DNA from: Bacteroidales bacterium
GTDB taxonomy: Bacteria; Bacteroidota; Bacteroidia; Bacteroidales; UBA932
Assembly: GCA_028690215.1 (NCBI GenBank)
Contig: JAQVBQ010000010.1
Location: 1 to 50,679, forward strand
Reading direction: 5' to 3'
DNA length: 50,679 bases
Positions within the stretch are counted from its first letter, which is position 1. Every line of letters begins with the position of its first letter. A program made the translations under genes and the position numbers. This document shows, piece after piece, positions 35,716 through 43,512 of the stretch. The notes under the pieces are model-generated. The model saw only the letters and a list, made by a program, of their open reading frames with translations. It did not search any database and was not told the DNA's origin.

Positions 35716-37233
35716 ATGAAAAAATTTCCTCTTTTAGCTTTAGCTTTGTCAATTTCTATTTTTGGAAGTCAAACTATGACAGCCCAGAGCAGGCAATTCA
35801 AAACTCCTGCAGAGGCAAGAGACTTCACAGAAGTCTCTAAATACGGCGAAATGGTTGAGTTTATACATCAACTTGATATCTCCTCAGACATTCTTACACT
35901 TGAAAAGATTGGAGAATCTGTAAAAGGTCGCGACCTGCTCATGCTTAAATTTTCCGGCTCAACATTTGGAGAAGATAAAGGAAAAATAAAGGTACTTATA
36001 CATGCTCAGCAGCATGGCAACGAGCAATCTGGAAAGGAGGGAGCGCTCCTTCTGGCTCAGGAGCTGATAAAGCCTGAAAATGCCTGTCTTTTCAAATATC
36101 TTGATCTTGCATTGATTCCTCAGGTCAATCCTGACGGGTCGGAGCAGAATAGTCGCCGTAACGGTAACGGTATGGATCTGAATAGAAACCATCTAATCAT
36201 GACTGAGCCGGAGGTGGTTGCTCTGCACAAGATATTTGACAAGTATCTTTTTGAGGTTACAATGGATGTTCACGAGTATTACCCCTATGGTGAGACTTGG
36301 AAGAGTTTCGGATACAGGACCAATTCTGATATCCTTATCGGGTTCAATACACATCCCACAATTCCGGAATCAATCAGACAATATCAACAGAAGAAGATAA
36401 AGCCATACTATTCTGCGTTTCTGACATCAAAGGGTGTATCAAACGCTATGTATAGTCCCGGAGGACCACCGGAGCAGGATTACATCCGTTACAGTACATT
36501 CGACATAAACGACGGACGCCAGAGCTATGGGATTCAGAATACTTTCTCTTTTATCCAGGAGGGGATGAACGGAGTTGACGCACTTGTTGATAACCTGTCG
36601 CATCGTGCACATTCACAGTTTTATGGGATGCTTGCCTTACTCAGATTTGTCTCCGAAAATCATACAGAGATGCAAGCTGTCGTAGCCAGAGAGAGGAGGC
36701 TTAAAAATATTGCAGCTACAGAAATTCCCCTTCAGATGGAGCACTTTCCGGACGGAAGTAAGCTGGAACTTCCTGTATATTCATATTCAACAAACAGAGA
36801 TTCAATCATCATTGTAAATGATTTCAGACCGATGGTAAAACCTACCCTGACAATCAGCAGACCATACGGTTATCTGATTCCGAAGAGTCATCAGGATCTC
36901 ATTGATTGGGCCTTCAGGCACGGTTTTGAGGTAAAACCTTTCAAGATGGATAAAAATACTATGTTGGAGCAAATGATTATTTCAAAAATAGATTCAATTG
37001 ATTTTGAGAGAGACACAATTGCAATTCCGCAGATTGAGGTGCGGAAGATAGAACCGAAAACGATTAATCTTGAAGAGTATATTTTTATCCCTACTTATCA
37101 GCTAAAGGGAAATATGCTCATCACGGCAATCGAGCCGCAATCGGAGCTTGGACTCGCCACATACGGCCAGTTTGCTTACCTGATGAAGGCAAACTCTACA
37201 TACCCTGTTATCAGAGTAAGGTCAAATAGATAA
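35716..37233 (+). CDS. Secreted M14 zinc carboxypeptidase
   Basis: The 505-residue protein has a signal peptide (MKKFPLLALALSISIFGSQTMTAQ). The M14 domain follows: KIGESVKGRDL, zinc ligands His100 and Glu103 (AQQHGNEQSGKE), substrate-binding NPDGSEQNSRRNG and MDLNRNH, zinc ligand His186 in MDVHEYYP, and catalytic Glu282 in FIQEGMNG. All the residues needed for catalysis are present. The C-terminal ~150 residues form an extra domain with no family I can name. It probably trims peptides in the periplasm before uptake by the neighbouring transporter. It lies 64 bases after the transporter gene and 25 before the enolase-family gene. Confidence 0.88.
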   Translation: MKKFPLLALALSISIFGSQTMTAQSRQFKTPAEARDFTEVSKYGEMVEFIHQLDISSDILTLEKIGESVKGRDLLMLKFSGSTFGEDKGKIKVLIHAQQHGNEQSGKEGALLLAQELIKPENACLFKYLDLALIPQVNPDGSEQNSRRNGNGMDLNRNHLIMTEPEVVALHKIFDKYLFEVTMDVHEYYPYGETWKSFGYRTNSDILIGFNTHPTIPESIRQYQQKKIKPYYSAFLTSKGVSNAMYSPGGPPEQDYIRYSTFDINDGRQSYGIQNTFSFIQEGMNGVDALVDNLSHRAHSQFYGMLALLRFVSENHTEMQAVVARERRLKNIAATEIPLQMEHFPDGSKLELPVYSYSTNRDSIIIVNDFRPMVKPTLTISRPYGYLIPKSHQDLIDWAFRHGFEVKPFKMDKNTMLEQMIISKIDSIDFERDTIAIPQIEVRKIEPKTINLEEYIFIPTYQLKGNMLITAIEPQSELGLATYGQFAYLMKANSTYPVIRVRSNR

Positions 37234-37258
37234 AAAGTAATCATAAATAATTATTACC

Positions 37259-38362
37259 ATGAAAATTGAGAGAATTGAAATACGCCATACAAAAATGGAC
37301 CTTGTTACCCCATTTACAACATCAATGGGAACAGAGTATGATGAAGAGCACATTATGGTCAGAGTTGATGCTGAAGGTGTGACAGGTTGGGGTGAAAGCG
37401 TCGCAGAAGGAACTCCGTTCTACTCTTATGAGACAGTGCCGACAGCCTGGCACATCATGAAAGATTTTTTGATCCCTTCTATCATTGGCAAAGAGATCAA
37501 TGAGGCATCCGATGTTGTTAAAATGTATGAGAGAGTCCGCGGACACATGATGGCAAAGGCCGGTATTGAGGCCGCCATCTGGGATGCACTTGCAAAGAGT
37601 AAGGGAATCTCCTTGTCCAAACTGCTGGGAGGAACCAGAGAGAAGATAAATGTCGGTGTGAGTATCGGGATACCTTCATCGGCTGATGAATTGCTCAGAA
37701 ATATTGAGCACTTTCTTGCAGATGGTTATCAAAGAATCAAAATTAAGATAGCTCCGGGTCACGACATTGAGCTTGTGAAGGCTGTAAGAAGGGAGTATCC
37801 GGATATAATGTTCCAGGTCGATGCCAACTCTGCATACACGCTTGCAGATATAGACCTTTTCAAAAAAATGGATGATTACAATCTCTCCCTAATTGAGCAA
37901 CCGCTCGGATATGAGGATATATACGACCATTCAAAATTGCAGCGTGAAATCAAGAGCCCCATCTGCCTCGATGAGAGCATTCACTCTCTTGATGATACCA
38001 GAGCAGCAATCGAGCTGAAGAGTTGCAGGATAATAAATATCAAGCCTGGCAGGGTAGGCGGTTACACTGAATCCAAACTGATACACGACTATTGTGCCAG
38101 CATGGGTATTCCTGTATGGCACGGAGGAATGCTTGAGTCAGGTATAGGCCGAGCAGGCAATGTGGCACTTGCATCTCTTCCAAACTTCACACTCCCGGGA
38201 GACATATCTGCAAGCAAGAAGTATTATAAGGAGGACATTGTAGACCCACCATTCTTTGTGAATCCCGACGGAACAATGGACGTTCCTACAGGTCCGGGAA
38301 TAGGAGTTGAAATCAATATGAAAAATCTCGAGAAATTTACGGTAAGGAAAGAGGTGTTTTAG
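37259..38362 (+). CDS. Enolase-superfamily enzyme of the NSAR/OSBS (N-acylamino acid racemase) type
   Basis: The 367-residue protein keeps the full active site of the MLE-subgroup enolases: KxK (Lys161/Lys163 in RIKIKIAPG), metal ligands Asp188 (VDAN), Glu213 (IEQP) and Asp238 (LDES), and the second base Lys262 (NIKPGR). The stretch VWHGGMLESGIGRAGN and the ending VDPPFFVNPDGTMDVPTGPGIGV match the NSAR/o-succinylbenzoate synthase subfamily more closely than L-Ala-D/L-Glu epimerases. There are no men genes nearby, so racemisation of an N-acyl or dipeptidyl amino acid fits the peptidase context better than menaquinone synthesis. It is the last gene of the locus and its stop lies inside an inverted repeat. 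Confidence 0.85.
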   Translation: MKIERIEIRHTKMDLVTPFTTSMGTEYDEEHIMVRVDAEGVTGWGESVAEGTPFYSYETVPTAWHIMKDFLIPSIIGKEINEASDVVKMYERVRGHMMAKAGIEAAIWDALAKSKGISLSKLLGGTREKINVGVSIGIPSSADELLRNIEHFLADGYQRIKIKIAPGHDIELVKAVRREYPDIMFQVDANSAYTLADIDLFKKMDDYNLSLIEQPLGYEDIYDHSKLQREIKSPICLDESIHSLDDTRAAIELKSCRIINIKPGRVGGYTESKLIHDYCASMGIPVWHGGMLESGIGRAGNVALASLPNFTLPGDISASKKYYKEDIVDPPFFVNPDGTMDVPTGPGIGVEINMKNLEKFTVRKEVF

Positions 38363-38479
38363 TGGCACTGATTTTCTATTTGCCTGTTATACTGTCGTAT
38401 ACAAATCGATGAAATAAAAATGCCCGATATTATGTAATGAACATAGTATCGGGCATTTAGAAAAATCAGTGCCACTAAA
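38358..38479. repeat. Nested inverted repeat (18-bp outer arms, 18-bp inner hairpin)
   Basis: The outer arms are a perfect 18-bp inverted repeat, TTTAGTGGCACTGATTTT at 38358-38375 and its complement at 38462-38479. Inside is a second hairpin: AAATGCCCGATA (38418-38429) pairs with TATCGGGCATTT (38447-38458), extended through one T.G pair to TATGT/ACATA (38431-38435/38441-38445) with loop AATGA. The left arm contains the last codon and stop of the enolase-family gene. It could act as a terminator of the locus, or be a small mobile palindromic unit. No clear target-site duplication is seen. Confidence 0.9.
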
Positions 38480-38525
38480 TTTCCAGATTTGCATTATATT
38501 TGAAATTTGAATTCTTAAACTTAAA

Positions 38526-38533
38526 TATATTTG
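38526..38533 (+). promoter_or_regulatory. Predicted promoter of the 152-residue unknown gene
   Basis: TATATTTG matches TAnnTTTG and ends 7 bases before the ATG at 38541. A second copy of the same octamer is at 38495-38502 and gives a more normal leader. Either could be the active box. Confidence 0.4.
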
Positions 38534-38540
38534 AATACGT

Positions 38541-38999
38541 ATGGAAAATGCGAAAAGTAAGTACAATTTTGGTTTAATTATCTTATTAATAGTTGTTATG
38601 AGTTCCATTATCATGTATCAGCAAGGTGTGTTTAAAAAACCGTCGTTTGATGTACAGATGGCAAAAGCGGCAAAAAAACTGAACACTCAATGTCCTAAAA
38701 TGATAGACCCGGAGACGCAATTGGACAGTGCTGTTGTTTTCCGGGATTCATTGTTCCAGTACAACTACACTATGGTAAACATGGTTATGGATTCAATAGA
38801 CACTCTTGGCTTCAGGCATTATATGAAACCTAAGCTCCTGAAATTCGTCAGATATAACAATGAACTGAAGCAGTACAGAGATCACAGAGTGATTATGGAA
38901 TATATCTATCGTGATAAAAATGGCTCATTGTTGGGTAAGTTCACATTCACCCCGAAGAGATATCTGGAAGAGGACTTTTACAGGACAGGACCTTTTTAA
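38541..38999 (+). CDS. Hypothetical membrane-anchored protein (152 aa)
   Basis: I do not recognise this family with confidence. The protein has a short polar start, one hydrophobic helix (FGLIILLIVVMSSIIMYQQGVF, ~10-31), and a soluble domain of about 115 residues that should face the periplasm. That domain begins AAKKLNTQCPKMIDPETQLDSAV and ends FTFTPKRYLEEDFYRTGPF. The N-x-x-C-P-x-M-I-D-x-E-T pattern followed by an alternating beta-rich region is shared by several short secreted or anchored proteins of unknown function. It is separated from the peptide locus by the nested inverted repeat and has its own promoter boxes. Confidence 0.7.
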   Translation: MENAKSKYNFGLIILLIVVMSSIIMYQQGVFKKPSFDVQMAKAAKKLNTQCPKMIDPETQLDSAVVFRDSLFQYNYTMVNMVMDSIDTLGFRHYMKPKLLKFVRYNNELKQYRDHRVIMEYIYRDKNGSLLGKFTFTPKRYLEEDFYRTGPF

Positions 39000-39098
39000 T
39001 GTTATTTGAAAAGGAGAGAGCATAGAAAATTTCGTCATTGGATTAAACCTATTCAATCGATTTAAGTCGAAGAAGAGTATAATTTATATTACCTACCA

Positions 39099-40775
39099 AT
39101 GAGAAAAATTCTATTACTGGCTGTCCTTCTGCTGGTCTCTCTGTCTCTTCCTGCTCAGGATAAGATGCTTGACCTGCTCAAGGGTGAACTGAAGAGCCAA
39201 ATGGCGACGCTTCAGAAGGGAGAGTATCCTCCTTACTACATGAATTACAGAGTGATCGACAACTTTACCCGTACTATCCGATCTTCAATGGGTGCAACCA
39301 ACACCATCGAAGAGGAGAAACAGATCATTTTTGTACCACAAGTAAGAATCGGGAATCCCGAGTTCGACAACTTCCACGAGTCACAAAACGGTGTACAAAC
39401 AAGCAGGTTTGCAGGGCCTCCTACTATCCTCCTGCCATCAGACCTCCAGAACGGAGCTGAAGCCTTCAAGGAGATTATCCGTGAAGAGGTGAACAAACGC
39501 TACAAGTTTGCAAAGAGAGCTCTTGAGAGTGCTAAGGCTAAGAGTGGTGTTAAAGTTGAAAATGAGGACAAATCAGCAGATTTTACACCTGTAAAGGCGG
39601 AGAAGTATTTTGAACCGGCCCTCTCAGCAGATAAAATTGCTTTTGACACAGAGGCTTGGCAGAAAAAGCTTAATAAATACTCTGCACTGCTAGCAGAAAA
39701 CAAAGATGTGATTTCAGCTAATGCGACACTTAACTTCAAGATTTGGAGGAAATACTTTGTTTCAACCGAAGGGGCAGAGATAGCAGAGAATAGAGTCTAT
39801 GTGGTACTGAGCATTAAAGGTATGACTATGGCTGAAGATGGAATGGAACTTCCGTTGAACGAAAGCTATATGGCTTTTTCATTGGATGAAATTCCTTCTG
39901 ATGCAGTAATTATCAAAGATCTCAAAGCTATGTCAGCAAAGCTTTCAGAGCTAAAGGTAGCCCCTCTGGTACAGCCGTTTACAGGTCCGGCACTCCTTTC
40001 GGGTTCAGCCAGCGGTGTCTTTTTCCATGAAATATTCGGACACAGGGTTGAGGGACAAAAGATGAAAAGTGACTCAGACGGTCAAACATTCAAGAATATG
40101 GTCGGCGATTATGTTCTTCCTAAGAGTCTAAGCGTTTATATGGACCCTACAATGAAAAAATATCACGGGCACTCTCTTAATGGTTACTATATTTTTGATG
40201 ACCAAGGAGTCAGAGGAGAGAGGGTAGAGGTCGTAAAAGATGGGATACTCCGTAACTTCCTTATGACACGTACCGGTTTGAACGGTTTCCCGAAATCAAA
40301 CGGTCACTCGAGAGCTGAATTTGAGATGGATCCTACTTCACGTCAGTCAAACCTGATAGTTGAGACCAACGATTACAAGAGTGATGCAGAACTTCGCAAA
40401 TTATTGATCGAAGAGGCTAAAAAGCAGGGTAAGGAGTTTGGATACTTCTTCAAAGCTGTTACCGGTGGTTTTACCATGACAGGAAGGAGCAGCGCAAACT
40501 CTTTCAATGTCACTCCGCTTGAAGTTTACAGAATATATGTAGACGGAAGAAAGGATGAACTGGTAAGAGGCGTCGATATGATCGGAACACCATTGTCAAT
40601 GTTCTCAAATATAGAATACGCAGGAGGTGACTTTGAAATATTTACAGGTACATGCGGTGCTTCATCAGGCTATGTTCCTGTAACAGCAATATCGCCTACA
40701 ATTCTTGTAAACAAGGTAGAGCTCCAGAAAAAGGCTAAACCTACAGTAACTCCGGCACTATTGCCTCGTCCGTAA
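39099..40775 (+). CDS. Secreted TldD-like metalloprotease
   Basis: The 558-residue protein has a signal peptide (MRKILLLAVLLLVSLSLPAQ), so it works outside the cytoplasm. The zinc motif HExxxH is intact as His310-Glu-Ile-Phe-Gly-His in SGVFFHEIFGHRVEGQ. The C-terminal TldD region GGFTMTGRSSANSFNVTPLEVYRIYVDG is clear. In E. coli the cytoplasmic TldD/TldE pair cuts unfolded peptides such as microcin leaders and CcdA. The Bacteroidota form differs in being exported and longer at the N-terminus. The next gene, 24 bases on, encodes the matching TldE-like partner. Substrate unknown. Confidence 0.88.
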   Translation: MRKILLLAVLLLVSLSLPAQDKMLDLLKGELKSQMATLQKGEYPPYYMNYRVIDNFTRTIRSSMGATNTIEEEKQIIFVPQVRIGNPEFDNFHESQNGVQTSRFAGPPTILLPSDLQNGAEAFKEIIREEVNKRYKFAKRALESAKAKSGVKVENEDKSADFTPVKAEKYFEPALSADKIAFDTEAWQKKLNKYSALLAENKDVISANATLNFKIWRKYFVSTEGAEIAENRVYVVLSIKGMTMAEDGMELPLNESYMAFSLDEIPSDAVIIKDLKAMSAKLSELKVAPLVQPFTGPALLSGSASGVFFHEIFGHRVEGQKMKSDSDGQTFKNMVGDYVLPKSLSVYMDPTMKKYHGHSLNGYYIFDDQGVRGERVEVVKDGILRNFLMTRTGLNGFPKSNGHSRAEFEMDPTSRQSNLIVETNDYKSDAELRKLLIEEAKKQGKEFGYFFKAVTGGFTMTGRSSANSFNVTPLEVYRIYVDGRKDELVRGVDMIGTPLSMFSNIEYAGGDFEIFTGTCGASSGYVPVTAISPTILVNKVELQKKAKPTVTPALLPRP

Positions 40776-40799
40776 TTTATAAAAACAAAAATTTGAGAA

Positions 40800-42506
40800 A
40801 TGAAACACACAAAATCCATATTTAGAAGAATAGGCGCTTTTATTCTCATATATACTTGCCTCTCTTCAATATCTTACGGTCAGAGGAATGAATCCGTGCT
40901 TTTCAAGGCAATGCAGGATGAGATGGACCGTACAAAAAAAGAGCTTACACTGCCGAATGCCCCTGCAACACACTTTGTGGGATACACAGTAGCAGAGAAT
41001 GAATATTTATCGGTGAGCAGTACACTTGGGACAGTTACCTATACAAAAGAGAGCCCTAGAGAGAGAATTCATTCGGTCAACCTTTATGTCGGTAACAGCC
41101 AGTTTTCAAGTGACTATTCATATACCGACAATGGTATTAACCTGAATTACTTCACTACACGCGACGATAACTATGGTCAACTCCGTCGTAATTTCTGGCA
41201 GACATCGGATGTAGCATATAAGTTTGCCGTTGAGGTTTATAAGTCAAAAAAGAATGCATTAAAGACTGCTACTATAACTGAAGAGGAGAAAGCCCTGCCT
41301 GATATGTTGCCACTTACAACAACAGTTGTTTCCACTCCTGCAATTCCTGAATTTTATATGAATAAAAAAGCTTACCAGGAACTTGCATGCAAACTTTCAA
41401 AGATATTTGATAAATACCCTTCAGTTTTCGGTTCTAAGATAGATATAGATGGTATACAGACAGTTTACTATTATCTTACTACAGAAGGTACAAAGATTAA
41501 AGAGCCTGCCGGTTATGTGTCAATTCTCATAAAAGGCAGCGTGAGAAATGATCTCGGTCAGGTTGTGGATGATCAGAAAACAATCTATGCAAAAAGTTTT
41601 GACAAGCTACCGGCTGAGTCTGAGCTTATCTCTTGTGTAGAGAGTTTTGCTGAGAGACTTACATCTCTTGTAAAGGCTCCTAACATTCACGAATACTATC
41701 TAGGCCCTGTTCTCTTTGAAGAGGCAGCATCTGCAAAAATATTTGCTGACAATCTCATAGCACCATCCGGCATTGTGGCTCACAGACAACCTTTCCAGGT
41801 AGTGGCCTCAGTTGCAAGAGCAGAGAGTGTAAGTGATGCAAGAAATGTAAAACCGCTCGAAGACAGAATAGGCAAAAAGGTGATTGATAGCAGACTAAAT
41901 GTACAGAACAGAACAGATCTAACAGATTATCAAGGTATGTCATTGATAGGAAATTATACTCTCGATGCTCAAGGTATTGTTCCGGTTAAGGAGATTAAAC
42001 TAGTTGAGAATGGTATTCTTAAGTCTTTACTCAGTTCACGAGTGCCTACTAAAAAGGTTAAAGGATCAACAGGCAGCCTCAGATATGGTGTTACTCCGAG
42101 ATCTATTACCAAAGCCATAGCTCCGGGAACCCTTATAGTTTCAGCACCGGGAGGGGCTTCATCTTCAGAACTGAAGAACCAGCTTATCAACGCTGCTATT
42201 GAAGAGGGGCTTGACTATGCTTATATTGTAAGAACTTTCGCTGACGAAACAGATCAATACCTCTATAAAGTTTCTGTAAAAGATGGTTCAGAGACTCTGG
42301 TTACAGGAGCTGAGATATCACCGATTCAGTTTATCAAACTGAAAAGAGTATTAGGCGTATCAAAGGATGAGATGGCTTTCAATTATCTTTATAAAGGATC
42401 AATTCCAACTTCAATAATTGCCCCTAAATCGGTTCTTATCGAAGATATTGAGATAATGAACAAACCTATGAATGTTCAGAAAGAGTCTCCGCTTATTGCT
42501 AAATAA
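40800..42506 (+). CDS. Secreted TldE/PmbA-like partner without the zinc motif
   Basis: The 568-residue protein has a signal peptide (MKHTKSIFRRIGAFILIYTCLSSISYGQ). It shares the TldD/PmbA fold and general layout with the upstream protein. Where TldD has HEIFGH, this one reads VLFEEAASAKIFADN, so it lacks the metal site, as expected for TldE. The C-terminal half contains TDYQGMSLIGNYTLDAQGI and VTGAEISPIQFIKLKRVLGVS. It most likely forms the non-catalytic half of a TldD/TldE heterodimer in the periplasm. A strong hairpin lies downstream, before the convergent esterase gene. Confidence 0.85.
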   Translation: MKHTKSIFRRIGAFILIYTCLSSISYGQRNESVLFKAMQDEMDRTKKELTLPNAPATHFVGYTVAENEYLSVSSTLGTVTYTKESPRERIHSVNLYVGNSQFSSDYSYTDNGINLNYFTTRDDNYGQLRRNFWQTSDVAYKFAVEVYKSKKNALKTATITEEEKALPDMLPLTTTVVSTPAIPEFYMNKKAYQELACKLSKIFDKYPSVFGSKIDIDGIQTVYYYLTTEGTKIKEPAGYVSILIKGSVRNDLGQVVDDQKTIYAKSFDKLPAESELISCVESFAERLTSLVKAPNIHEYYLGPVLFEEAASAKIFADNLIAPSGIVAHRQPFQVVASVARAESVSDARNVKPLEDRIGKKVIDSRLNVQNRTDLTDYQGMSLIGNYTLDAQGIVPVKEIKLVENGILKSLLSSRVPTKKVKGSTGSLRYGVTPRSITKAIAPGTLIVSAPGGASSSELKNQLINAAIEEGLDYAYIVRTFADETDQYLYKVSVKDGSETLVTGAEISPIQFIKLKRVLGVSKDEMAFNYLYKGSIPTSIIAPKSVLIEDIEIMNKPMNVQKESPLIAK

Positions 42507-42524
42507 CTATATGCTCTAAAGTTG

Positions 42525-42566
42525 AGAGGCCCGCCCGGCATTTGCCGGACGGGCCTCTCTCTTTGT
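42525..42566. terminator. Strong bidirectional hairpin between tldE-like and esterase genes
   Basis: GAGAGGCCCG (42525-42534) pairs with CGGGCCTCTC (42551-42560), and an inner CCGGC/GCCGG stem closes on an ATTT loop. The stem is very GC-rich for this genome. It sits between two convergent genes and probably stops both transcripts, although T tracts are short. Confidence 0.75.
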
Positions 42567-42577
42567 ATATCACATTG

Positions 42578-43435
42578 CTAATATCCAAGACCTTTGTTTT
42601 CGGCCATTCTGGAGTATATGAAAAGATGCTGCTCCACAGCAAATTTCCAGTATTTCCAGGTGTGTGCACCCGGACTCATAATCAACACATGTGGAATTTT
42701 GAGCTCTTCGCACCTTTTGGCAAAGTTGAGAGTACTATTGGCATAATAATCCTGAGAGCCGCATGTTGCTAACAGAAGTTTGTCTCCGGCCTTAAATGCT
42801 GGATTTAGAAGAGTGCTGTCAAGACGTGTTGTGACAGAATTTGTCTCAAAGTTTGCACACCCTTCGCTGTATGGGCCAATTACCTGAGATAGCTGGTAAT
42901 CCTTGCGTTTTGAATCCGGAAGGTAGAGGACACCGGACATACTTCCACCGGCTCTGAATTTTGATACATCGTCAAGAAAAGTGCTTAGAGCACCATGTCC
43001 GCCCATACTCAATCCTGAGATAAAGGTCTTTTCCGGAACCAGGTCATACTCTTTGACCATCATCGGGTAGAGTTCTTTGTGGAAGAATGTCTTCCATTGC
43101 ATCTTGTTGATGTCAATATTGTTAAGGTACCAGCTATTATAAAATCCGTCAGGGGTTATTATGATAAAACCCCATTTATTACTTAGCTCCTGAATGTCTG
43201 TCTTTTTGCTCCAATCACTCCAGCATCCGCTCCAGCCGTGCAAAAGGAATAGAGCAGGAGTTCCCTTTCCGGACTCGTAGTTCCATCCGGAAGGTGTAAA
43301 TACAAGTACAGTGTCGTTAGTCTTCAGATTTGAAGAGTTAATGACATATTTTTTCTGGGCATATACGGTTGTCTGGCAGAAAAACGCGAGGCAACAAAAT
43401 ATTAGCATCGCAGGTAGAACTTTAATCTTTTTCAT
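42578..43435 (-). CDS. Secreted esterase of the D-type / feruloyl-esterase-like alpha/beta hydrolase family
   Basis: The 285-residue protein has a signal peptide (MKKIKVLPAMLIFCCLAFFCQTTVYAQ). The core is an esterase D-like alpha/beta hydrolase: LFLLHGWSGCWSDW (oxyanion region), nucleophile Ser in ISGLSMGGHGALS, Asp in CGSQDYYANS, and His in SPGAHTWKYWK. This arrangement is common in secreted carbohydrate esterases of Bacteroidota (acetylxylan or feruloyl esterases) and in S-formylglutathione hydrolases. Secretion favours the first group. No glycan-degrading genes lie beside it. Its promoter overlaps that of the divergent PgpH-like gene. Confidence 0.85.
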   Translation of the reverse strand: MKKIKVLPAMLIFCCLAFFCQTTVYAQKKYVINSSNLKTNDTVLVFTPSGWNYESGKGTPALFLLHGWSGCWSDWSKKTDIQELSNKWGFIIITPDGFYNSWYLNNIDINKMQWKTFFHKELYPMMVKEYDLVPEKTFISGLSMGGHGALSTFLDDVSKFRAGGSMSGVLYLPDSKRKDYQLSQVIGPYSEGCANFETNSVTTRLDSTLLNPAFKAGDKLLLATCGSQDYYANSTLNFAKRCEELKIPHVLIMSPGAHTWKYWKFAVEQHLFIYSRMAENKGLGY

Positions 43436-43466
43436 TTTGTTATTTGAATATCAATGTAATTTTAGT

Positions 43467-43474
43467 CAAAATTA
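43467..43474 (-). promoter_or_regulatory. Predicted esterase promoter (-7 box)
   Basis: On the minus strand this reads TAATTTTG, 32 bases before the esterase ATG. It is only 4 bases from the plus-strand -7 box of the divergent gene, so the two promoters overlap and may compete for polymerase. Confidence 0.45.
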
Positions 43475-43477
43475 GAC

Positions 43478-43485
43478 TATTTTTG
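43478..43485 (+). promoter_or_regulatory. Predicted promoter of the 7TM-HD phosphodiesterase
   Basis: TATTTTTG matches TAnnTTTG, 27 bases before the ATG at 43513, giving a leader of about 20 bases. It overlaps the divergent esterase promoter region. Confidence 0.5.
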
Positions 43486-43512
43486 TAAAGTTGTGAATCT
43501 AAAAATCAAGCA

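Noticed and set aside
24353-38362. Reading the SusCD locus as an ordinary polysaccharide utilisation locus
   Set aside because: No glycoside hydrolase, polysaccharide lyase, carbohydrate esterase or sulfatase lies within it. All its enzymes belong to peptidase or amino-acid families.
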